Source: a bacterium UBA2214
GTDB lineage: Bacteria; Zhuqueibacterota; Zhuqueibacteria; Residuimicrobiales; Residuimicrobiaceae
DNA: 30,406 nt
Direction of reading: 5' to 3'
Assembly: GCA_002327255.1 (NCBI GenBank)
Contig: DCUM01000211.1
Span: 20,898-51,303 of the forward strand
A program made the position numbers and the translations under genes. Positions 24,206-30,406 of this stretch are shown piece after piece; within the stretch, counting starts at the first letter, position 1, and the number at the start of each line of letters is the position of its first letter. Below the pieces are notes generated by a model. That model searched no databases. It had not been told where the DNA came from and saw only the letters and a list, made by a program, of their open reading frames with translations.

Positions 24206-24966
24206 CCGAATATCCCATTGACATAGTCATAGGTCTTTTGCTGCGCCGGGTGATCGGAAAAAATCACTTCCGTATCATCCAATTCGACGATCTCTCCTTC
24301 GAAGAGAAACATGGTGCGGTTTGCCAGGCGCCGCGCCTGCTGCACCAGATTGGTGACCAGGATGATGGTCATGCTCCGGCACAACTCCTTGAGCACCTCC
24401 TCGATGCGCATGGTGGTGACGGGATCGATGGCGATCGAAAATTCGTCGAGGCAGAGGATCTCCGGCTGATGGGAGAGTGCCCGGGCGATGGTGAGGCGCT
24501 GTTGCTGACCGCCGGAGAGACGCGTGCCGAGGGTGTTGAGACGATCCTTGACTTCATCCCACAGTGCCGCCTGCCGCAGACACTGCTCCACCCGGCTGTC
24601 CAGCTCTTCACGATTGCGAATGCCCGCCATGCGCGGCGCAAAAGCGACATTGTCGTAAATGGTGAGCGGCAGGCCCACCGGCAGGGGCGCCACCATGCCG
24701 ATTTTTCGCCGCAGCTCGAACACATTGCGCACCTGGCGGATATCCTCCTGATCCACGCGGACCTGGCCTTTGTAACGGGCTTCCGCCACAAATTCCAGCG
24801 TGCGGTTGATCACCCGCAGCAGGGTCGTCTTGCCGGACTGCGCCGGTCCGATGATGCCAAACACTTCATTGGCGCGGACGTCAAACGAGATGCCCTTGAG
24901 CGCCTCCTTGTGGCCGTAGTAGACGTGCAGATCGCGCACGTCGATTTTCACCGCAGCGCTCACCAT
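24202..24966 (-). CDS. pstB: Second PstB-like ATPase with intact signature but altered Q-loop and H-switch
   Basis: 254 residues, a PstB paralogue. Walker A is GPAQSGKTT (40-48), and LSGGQQQRLTIAR (150-162) is canonical. Other motifs differ: the Q-loop reads GMVAPLPVGLP, with Pro94 where PstB has Gln; Walker B is LCLDEFSIAID, keeping Asp174 and Glu175 but with D-loop IAID instead of SALD; and the H-switch reads VTNLVQQARR, with Asn206 for His. It retains exactly what its downstream partner has lost and vice versa. The start ATG 24966 overlaps the pstA stop; GTG 24963 is an equally coupled alternative. Probably forms a heterodimer with the adjacent ATPase. Confidence 0.88.
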
Positions 24967-25844
24967 TTCTTGCGCGATCTGATTTTAATCCGCAGCACGA
25001 TGGCCAGCGCATTGACCAGCAGCACCACCCCCAGCAGCACCACGGCGGTCCCATAGGGCAGCGCCGCGGGCACGTCCGGCACCTGCGTCGATATGGTGAA
25101 AAGATGCATGGAGAGCGCCATGCACTGATCCAGAAGACCGTAAGCGAGCAGGTCGCCCTCCTGGATGGCCTTGTAAAAGACCGCACCGGTGAACATGATG
25201 GGCGCCGTCTCGCCCGCGGCGCGCGAAACCTGAAGGATGATGCCGGTGAGAATGCCGCTGATGGAGTTGGGAAGGACCACTTCACGGATGGTTTGCCAGC
25301 GCGTTGCGCCCACGTTCCAGCAGGCCTGGCGAAAGGCGAGCGGCACCGCGGCGAGGGCCTCCTTGGTGCTGGCGATGAGCACCGGCAGCGTCATGATGGC
25401 CAGCGTCATTGAGGCGGCCAGGATCGAGCGGCCGATCCCCGCAAACAGAACAAAGGCACCCAGGCCAAACAGCGCATGGACGATGCTGGGGACGCCGGCG
25501 AGATTGACCACCGCGAGATTGATCACCCGCGTGAACCAGCTTTCGCGGGCGTATTCGTTGAGGTAAACCGCGGCAAAGACGCCGATGGGCGTGGCGATGA
25601 GCAGGGAGATCAGTACCAGATAGATGGTGCCCAACAACGGCGCCCAGATGCCGCCATCGCGCATGCCGCGGATCGGATTCTTGAGGAGAAAATCGAGTGA
25701 CAAAATCGGCGCCGCCTGATAGATCAGATAGAACACGATCAGAATCAGCGGCAGGATGATCAACAGCGTCATCAATAGCAGCACGTATTTCACGTAAAGT
25801 TCGTGGCGCTTCTTGCGACGGGTCAAATGCGTACGGATGAACAT
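24960..25844 (-). CDS. pstA: Phosphate ABC transporter permease PstA
   Basis: 294 residues, about six membrane segments. Conserved PstA features are GGIWAPLLGTIYLVLIS (the start of the permease domain), AVYLNEYA, NLAGVPSIVHALFGLGAFV and VGATRWQTIREVVLPNSISGILTGIIL (the EAA-like coupling loop), followed by SRAAGETAPIMFTG. It pairs with PstC to form the inner-membrane phosphate channel. It starts 15 nt after the pstC stop and overlaps the next ATPase gene by 7 nt. The coupling loop looks normal, so it can still engage an ATPase dimer. The N-terminus RRKKRHE is strongly basic, consistent with a cytoplasmic start. Confidence 0.95.
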   Translation of the reverse strand: MFIRTHLTRRKKRHELYVKYVLLLMTLLIILPLILIVFYLIYQAAPILSLDFLLKNPIRGMRDGGIWAPLLGTIYLVLISLLIATPIGVFAAVYLNEYARESWFTRVINLAVVNLAGVPSIVHALFGLGAFVLFAGIGRSILAASMTLAIMTLPVLIASTKEALAAVPLAFRQACWNVGATRWQTIREVVLPNSISGILTGIILQVSRAAGETAPIMFTGAVFYKAIQEGDLLAYGLLDQCMALSMHLFTISTQVPDVPAALPYGTAVVLLGVVLLVNALAIVLRIKIRSRKKW

Positions 25845-25859
25845 GCGGTTCCGGTCTGG

Positions 25860-26762
25860 TTATTTTTTTCGAATGCCACGCACCACCAGGTCCGCGGTCA
25901 AATTGACAATAAAGGTTATCGAGAACAGGAGAATGCCGATGATGAACAGCACCTGATAGTGATCCGAATGCACCGGCGCCTCGCCCAGTTCCGCGGCGAT
26001 GGTGGCGGTCAGGGTGCGCACCGGCTCGAGAACGCCGCCGGGGATGCGGATGGAGTGGCCGGTGGCCATCAGCACCGCCATGGTCTCACCCGCGGCGCGG
26101 CCGACGCCCAATAGCACAGCGGCCAGCAAGCCGTTGCGCGCTGCCGGCAGCAGCACCCGGAATGTCATCTGCCAGCGTGTGCATCCCAGGGCGGTCGCCG
26201 CCTCGCGATACGACTCGGGCACGGCCTTGAGGGCATCTTCGCCGATGGAGACGATGATGGGAACGCTCATCAGCGCCAGAATGATGCCGCCGTTGAGGAC
26301 GTTCAATCCGAGGGGGGCATTGAAAAGGTGGATTATCAGGGAATTCATCACCGTCAGACCAATGAAACCCCAAACCACCGAAGGGATGGCCGCCAGGAGT
26401 TCGATGATGATTTTGAGCGCCTCGCGCGCCCGCGGCGAACAGAACTCGGAGATGAAAATCGCCGTGCCCAAACCGAACGGCACCGCAATGAACATGGCCA
26501 ACAGGGTGACGCTGAAGGTGCCGGTGATGAGCGCCAACGCGCCGTAGCGCACCTGCGTGCGCGAAGTCGGATACCATTCGATGCTGGTGAAAAATTCGCG
26601 GATGTGGAAGCCGCGCAGCAGATAATCGGCACCCTCGCGGAAGACGAAGAAAAAGATGCCAAAGACAAAAAAGATGGCGCTGATACCGCAGATCCAGATC
26701 AGCTTCTCGATCAGCCACTCCTTGAGCAGTTCCCGGCTGTGAAACATGCCGCGCATCTTCAT
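25860..26762 (-). CDS. pstC: Phosphate ABC transporter permease PstC
   Basis: 300 residues from ATG 26762, which overlaps the pstS stop (ATGA) behind GGAGG; ATG 26756 is an alternative. Membrane segments begin at about residue 18. Family blocks: YGALALITGTFSVTLLAMFIA, GTAIFISEF, ELLAAIPSVVWGFIGL, SIGEDALKAVPESYREAATALGCTRWQ (coupling loop), VLLPAARNGLLAAVLLGVGRAAGETMAV. Forms the phosphate channel with PstA. The cytoplasmic N-terminus is short and there is no extra domain. Confidence 0.95.
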   Translation of the reverse strand: MKMRGMFHSRELLKEWLIEKLIWICGISAIFFVFGIFFFVFREGADYLLRGFHIREFFTSIEWYPTSRTQVRYGALALITGTFSVTLLAMFIAVPFGLGTAIFISEFCSPRAREALKIIIELLAAIPSVVWGFIGLTVMNSLIIHLFNAPLGLNVLNGGIILALMSVPIIVSIGEDALKAVPESYREAATALGCTRWQMTFRVLLPAARNGLLAAVLLGVGRAAGETMAVLMATGHSIRIPGGVLEPVRTLTATIAAELGEAPVHSDHYQVLFIIGILLFSITFIVNLTADLVVRGIRKK

Positions 26763-27754
26763 GGCTCCTCCGGGTGCGGCGTGGCGGCCGCGGCGACAGC
26801 AACCGTATCCGACAACGGCACATATCCGGAGAGGGCGACCAGTTTTTGCCCTGCCGGGGAGAAAATCCACTGCAGATATTGGGCGCCCGCCTCGCCGGGA
26901 GCGCCCATGGTGTACATGAGCAGCGGCCGGGCGACGGGATAGGCGCCCGATTGTGTGTTATCGATGGTCGGGGCAAACGCCGTTTCGCCCGTCCTTTTGG
27001 CGATATTCAGCATTTTGACGTGGCCGGTTGCATATCCCATGCCGCTGTAGCCGATGGCGCTGCGCGTGCGCGCCACCAGCTCGACCACATCCTTGGAACC
27101 GTGCATGTCGATGGTGCCGAGACGGAAATCGCGTTTTTTCCCCAGCACCGCTTCGCGAAAATATTCGTACGTCCCGGAATTGGACTGCCGGCTCACCAGA
27201 ATCATCTCGTCGGAGGCTTTACCCGTCATCGCGACGCCCAGATCGGACCAGCGGGTGATGGTGCCTTTTTCCCCGTAAATTTCCGCGAGTTGTTCCAGGG
27301 AGATGTCGTTGAGGGGATTGGCTGGATGGACAAAGACCGCCAGGGCATCATACCCGACCAAAAATTCCTGCGCATCCTTGCCCGTATTGGCCCTGGCGCG
27401 GCTGATCTCGTCGGCGTGCATTTCGCGGCTGCAATTGGCGATGTCCACGGTGCCGTTGATCAACGCGGCAATGCCGGTTCCGGAGCCGCCGCCGGAGACC
27501 TCCACCGAAACCCCCGGCTCGATGGCGGCATACTCCTCCGCCCAGGCCTGCGCCAGATTCACCATGGTATCGGATCCGGTGTTCTGAATGACCGTCTTTT
27601 GCCCGCCGCCGGGGACGCCGGGCGTGCGTCCGCGCAAACAGCCCAGGAGACAGAGCGGAATGCAAGCCGCCAGCACAAACGTTGCCAGTCTGGAAGATAT
27701 CCGGCGCATGCACGGAAAAGGGCTGCACCATTTTGGCAGAGGGTCAGAGATCAC
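26759..27754 (-). CDS. pstS: Phosphate-binding lipoprotein PstS
   Basis: 331 residues from GTG 27754, chosen because AAAAGGA lies 5-6 nt upstream. An internal ATG at 27709 gives a more typical signal peptide but has no SD. The lipobox is LLGC (Cys39), so the protein is membrane-anchored. Phosphate-site motifs of the PstS family are visible: NTGSDTMVNLAQAWAEEY, SGGGSGTGIAALINGTVDIA, SRQSNSGTYEYFREAVLG and SGMGYATG. It delivers phosphate to PstCA. It lies 17 nt after the phoU stop. The long N-terminal extension, if real, is unusual for a lipoprotein. Confidence 0.93.
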   Translation of the reverse strand: MISDPLPKWCSPFPCMRRISSRLATFVLAACIPLCLLGCLRGRTPGVPGGGQKTVIQNTGSDTMVNLAQAWAEEYAAIEPGVSVEVSGGGSGTGIAALINGTVDIANCSREMHADEISRARANTGKDAQEFLVGYDALAVFVHPANPLNDISLEQLAEIYGEKGTITRWSDLGVAMTGKASDEMILVSRQSNSGTYEYFREAVLGKKRDFRLGTIDMHGSKDVVELVARTRSAIGYSGMGYATGHVKMLNIAKRTGETAFAPTIDNTQSGAYPVARPLLMYTMGAPGEAGAQYLQWIFSPAGQKLVALSGYVPLSDTVAVAAAATPHPEEP

Positions 27755-27771
27755 AAAAATCCTTTTCAGTG

Positions 27772-28911
27772 TCAGGGGGCGGTTTTGTTTTTGGCGCGGA
27801 ATTCGGCATGGCCGAGTATGGCTTGTACCAGATCTTGAAGTTGATACACCAGCGTCGAATAACTCTGTTCATAAGCCGCATGGATTTCCGCGGCCGTGCC
27901 GGCGCGTTTGCTCGGGTCCTCCATGGGCCATTCAAAAACCACGGCTTTTTCGACTTTTTCCGGCAGCTCCTTGCGAATGTTGACGCCAAGATCCACGATC
28001 ACCTGGATTTCCTGACGCTCAAAATAATCGTCAAAACGTTGCGGGTTTTTTTTCGACACAGGGTGTCCGCGCGTGGCCATAAATTGCATCATCAGGGGAT
28101 CAAAGTGGACGGCGGGCGTGATCCCGGCGCTGTCGAATATGAACTTGTCGCTGAAAAATTCCACCCCGATCTGTCCCGCCATCGGGCTGAGACAGCTGTT
28201 GTCGGCGTCGACGAAGAGGATGCGGAAGGATTCGCGGCGCTGGTGTTTGACGAATTCGCCGGTGGTCATGTAGATGACCTCTTCGCAGATGTTTTTGGCC
28301 TGATCGGAAGTGCGTTCGAGGCGCCGCGCGATGGTCATCAGGGGTGCAAAGGCCTCCATGGCCAGTTCCCCGACTTCACGATGGTTGAGCAGTTTGCCAT
28401 TGATGCGGCTGCGCACCAGATCGGCCTGGTCTTCGATGACCATGAGGCTGCGCGCCAGATCGACATCCTTTTCCAGGAAGGCTTTCACGGACTGATGAAA
28501 CATCGGGATGGCGAGTTCCGCCAGTTCGTTGAAATCGTCCAGCGGTGGAATGGGATCGCTGGGGATGATGCGCAGCACCTGGCGGGAGATGCTCTCGGCA
28601 TAATCGCCGATGCGTTCCAGTTCGCGGATGATTTTGATGGTTGCAAAGACGAAGCGCAGGTGTCCGGCGACCGGCTGTTGGCGGACGATGAACTCGAGGC
28701 AGAGGCGGTCCAGTTCGATCTCCAGTTCATCGATGCAGCGATCCCTGAGGATGACCGTATAGGCGAGCTGGCGGTCGCGGTTCATCAGGGCTTTCATGCT
28801 GTTGCGCAATCCGCCTTCACCCAGAGCGGCCATCTCCTGGACCTTGCTGCACAGCAGGGCGATGTCCCTTTGCAGGGACTGTTCGAAACGGGATTCGTGT
28901 TGCAGGGTCAC
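27772..28911 (-). CDS. phoU: PhoU fused to an inactive LMW-phosphatase/arsenate-reductase-like domain
   Basis: 379 residues; GTG start 28911 with AAGGA 7 nt upstream. Residues 1-222 are PhoU: two three-helix bundles, each with its metal-binding motif, ELERIGDYAESI (97-108) and RRLERTSDQAKNI (196-208). Residues 228-366 have the LMW protein-tyrosine-phosphatase/ArsC fold: RILFVDADNSCLSPMAG (P-loop), DSAGITPAVHFDP, VSKKNPQRFDDYF, and the acid loop WPMEDPSKRAG. The catalytic P-loop Cys is Asp235 and the invariant Arg is Leu241, so catalysis is not expected. PhoU proteins restrain Pst and the PhoR sensor when phosphate is plentiful. Being first in the pst operon and carrying a possible anion-binding module suggests a combined sensor. 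Confidence 0.9.
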   Translation of the reverse strand: MTLQHESRFEQSLQRDIALLCSKVQEMAALGEGGLRNSMKALMNRDRQLAYTVILRDRCIDELEIELDRLCLEFIVRQQPVAGHLRFVFATIKIIRELERIGDYAESISRQVLRIIPSDPIPPLDDFNELAELAIPMFHQSVKAFLEKDVDLARSLMVIEDQADLVRSRINGKLLNHREVGELAMEAFAPLMTIARRLERTSDQAKNICEEVIYMTTGEFVKHQRRESFRILFVDADNSCLSPMAGQIGVEFFSDKFIFDSAGITPAVHFDPLMMQFMATRGHPVSKKNPQRFDDYFERQEIQVIVDLGVNIRKELPEKVEKAVVFEWPMEDPSKRAGTAAEIHAAYEQSYSTLVYQLQDLVQAILGHAEFRAKNKTAP

Positions 28912-28961
28912 GGTCGCATCCTTTGCTTCTCGGAAAACAATGATCTCTCTTTTCGAATAAT

Positions 28962-28990
28962 ATGATAGTAAAAATATTCGTCCGGATCAA
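28962..28990 (-). promoter_or_regulatory. Sigma70-like promoter of the phoU-pst operon
   Basis: Minus strand TTGATC (28990-28985), exactly 17 nt, TATCAT (28967-28962): 4/6 and 5/6 matches in an AT-rich patch unlike the surrounding GC-rich DNA. The predicted start is near 28955, giving a leader of about 45 nt. I could not recognise a Pho box overlapping it. Confidence 0.6.
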
Positions 28991-29078
28991 GCGTTTTACG
29001 CGGCAGGAGCCCCAAACCCGGGCCCCCTGGCCGCTTCACCGGCACAGGCACAAGATATCGCGCCGGCCCGCCGCACCC

Positions 29079-30406
29079 TCACGATCCCGTAACCGCCCGG
29101 TGCAGGTTGAGGCGGCCGCCGGTGACACACAATCCGTTGAAAGCCGACACCGCATCGACGGTGTTCATCAGGCGCTGTTTGAGTTGATCGGGCGTGAAAC
29201 CGGGATTGCGCGCCAGCACCAGGGCGGCCGCTCCGGAGACATAGGGTGCCGACATCGAGGTGCCGGAAAAAACCGCATAGCCACCCGGCACGGTGGAGAG
29301 GATATACTTGCCCGGCGCCGCGAGATCGACCGTCTTGACGCCGAAATTGGAACCCGGCACCGCCGCCACGGCATTGGTGCACGAGAAGCCGCAGTCGTCC
29401 GTGGTTCCGCCTTCTTCCCCCCACACCGCGCGTTGATCCCCCGCATCCGAAGCAGCGACGGAGAGGATGGGGGTGAGGTCGAAGCAGGCCGGGTATTCCG
29501 GTGAATTGTCGGTATTCACACCTCTGTTGCCGGCAGCGGCCACAATGAGCATGCCCTGGCCGCCCGCATAGGCCATCATGTCGCGCAGCGCCTCGGAATA
29601 ATCCGGTCCGCCCCAGCTGCAGTTGAGAATATCCACACCCCTGTCGGCGGCATATTCGACCGCCTCGATGGCATCGCCGACGCTGCCGTCACCGACCGCA
29701 TTGAGGGTCTTGAGGGGCAGGATGCGCACCTGCCAGCAGACGCCCGCCACGCCCTGGCCGTTGTTGCCCACAGCGCCGGCGATGCCGGCCACATGCGTGC
29801 CATGGCCATTGTCATCATAGACATCATTGCTGTTGGCGAAGAAATTATACCCCTTCCAGTCATCGACCAAGCCATTGCCGTCGTCATCGATCTTGTTGCC
29901 GGTGGTGGGGTCGTTGGGATCGGACCACGGGTCTTCACCCGGATTGGTGTAGAGGTTGTTCCTGAGATCGGCATGGCGGTAGTCGAGTCCGCTGTCGAGT
30001 ATTCCGATGATCACCGCAGTGGTCCCGGTGATCACATCCCAGGCCGCGGCAGCCTTGATGTCGGCGCCCGCCAGACCACCGGTCTGCCCCGTGTTGCGCA
30101 AGCCCCACTGCTGCACAAACTGCGCATCGTTGGGAATGATCGAGGCGCGCACAATATAGTTCGGTTCGGCGTAAAGGACCTGGCCGGACTTGTAGAGCTG
30201 CTCGATGGCGCTGTGCACGGTCATATCGCGGCGCAGCTGCAAGCGCTGCACGCCGATGCTGCTGAGGCGCGATCTGACGCGCGCGCCCATGCCCGACACG
30301 ATGGAGGTTTGCGATTGCGCCGAAAGAGAAGCCTTGAATTTGACCAGCACTTCGCCGTCGACGTATTGCGGCGAGCGCGGACTCTTCAGGGCGGCACTCA
30401 TCACCA
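29079..30406 (-). CDS. Subtilisin-like serine protease (S8), N-terminus beyond the window
   Basis: About 441 residues visible; the frame is open to the window edge and no signal peptide is seen, so the start is probably outside even though GTG/ATG codons lie at 30404 and 30401. Numbering from 30404, residues 14-86 are an inhibitor-type prodomain (YVDGEVLVKFKASL...AEPNYIVRA). The catalytic triad is Asp137 (GILDSGLD), His201 (NGHGTHVAGIAG) and Ser383 (SGTSMSAPYVSG), with oxyanion Asn293. An Asp-rich loop, IDDDGNGLVDDWKGYNF, likely binds calcium. A roughly 22-residue insert with two cysteines (about 330-351) interrupts the usual RASFSN..G segment. It ends without a sorting tail. Probably a secreted nutrient-acquiring protease. 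Confidence 0.93.
   Translation of the reverse strand, partial: VMSAALKSPRSPQYVDGEVLVKFKASLSAQSQTSIVSGMGARVRSRLSSIGVQRLQLRRDMTVHSAIEQLYKSGQVLYAEPNYIVRASIIPNDAQFVQQWGLRNTGQTGGLAGADIKAAAAWDVITGTTAVIIGILDSGLDYRHADLRNNLYTNPGEDPWSDPNDPTTGNKIDDDGNGLVDDWKGYNFFANSNDVYDDNGHGTHVAGIAGAVGNNGQGVAGVCWQVRILPLKTLNAVGDGSVGDAIEAVEYAADRGVDILNCSWGGPDYSEALRDMMAYAGGQGMLIVAAAGNRGVNTDNSPEYPACFDLTPILSVAASDAGDQRAVWGEEGGTTDDCGFSCTNAVAAVPGSNFGVKTVDLAAPGKYILSTVPGGYAVFSGTSMSAPYVSGAAALVLARNPGFTPDQLKQRLMNTVDAVSAFNGLCVTGGRLNLHRAVTGS

Noticed and set aside
26774..27838. A 354-codon plus-strand frame opposite pstS
   Set aside because: Antisense to a gene with clear PstS motifs; no signal peptide, domain or SD of its own.
27682..28965. 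A 427-codon plus-strand frame opposite phoU
   Set aside because: It covers a strongly supported PhoU fusion gene antisense, has no family motifs and no SD; a mirror frame.
28985..29078. A terminator for the subtilase gene
   Set aside because: The stretch is GC-rich with short complementary runs, but no clean stem followed by Ts was found.

Overview
The window reads as one contiguous piece of a GC-rich bacterial chromosome, with densely packed genes and no tRNA, rRNA, CRISPR array or transposase. The best taxonomic hint is the secreted M1 aminopeptidase, which ends in a domain starting NYPNPF and finishing with GVYFCQLRAGG...RKFTV. That is the Por/type IX-secretion-like or FlgD-like tail common in the FCB superphylum. 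Together with the GC content and a large anaerobe-type acyl-CoA dehydratase activase, it suggests a KSB1/Calditrichota-like or related FCB bacterium. This is an inference; no marker gene in the window fixes it.

Layout. 1-1677: the 3' part of glycogen phosphorylase (+). 6379-1693: a minus-strand run of trmH/spoU methyltransferase, small membrane protein, M1 aminopeptidase, fabL-type enoyl-ACP reductase, phytol/dolichol-kinase-like protein and a zinc-ribbon DUF2007 protein. 8494-6471: a self-contained stress operon with an ECF-like promoter, ECF sigma factor, zf-HC2 anti-sigma factor, CnrX/Spy-like periplasmic protein, a cysteine-rich secreted protein and a strong terminator. 8534-12584: a lipoprotein, peptidase T (+), PtsN (EIIA-Ntr-like) and pyruvate kinase. 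12763-16169 (+): a NatAB-type ABC exporter and a PpiC/SurA-like lipoprotein foldase. 23031-16314 (-): a double-domain activase, an HgdB-like partner, a PlsC acyltransferase, a truncated DUF47 (Pit-accessory) gene and a HI0933-family flavoprotein. 28911-23432 (-): a complete phosphate operon, phoU-pstS-pstC-pstA-pstB-pstB, with a good sigma70-type promoter. 30406-29079 (-): a secreted subtilase running off the window.

The phosphate operon is the most unusual part. Its two PstB ATPases have lost complementary motifs. One (23432-24205) keeps Walker A, Q-loop, Walker B and H-switch but has LQLEQ in place of LSGGQ. The other (24202-24966) keeps LSGGQ but has Pro for the Q-loop Gln and Asn for the H-switch His. 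Only a heterodimer would have a complete ATP site, so this looks like an asymmetric Pst importer with one consensus and one degenerate site. Its regulator PhoU is fused to a low-molecular-weight phosphatase/arsenate-reductase fold whose catalytic Cys and P-loop Arg are replaced by Asp and Leu, so that domain probably senses or binds rather than catalyses. A 90-bp nested palindrome separates this operon from the activase genes.

Other points: six genes start with TTG or GTG, most of them behind a recognisable Shine-Dalgarno sequence. Two convergent gene pairs share symmetrical bidirectional terminators. All calls rest on reading motifs by eye; no database search was run.
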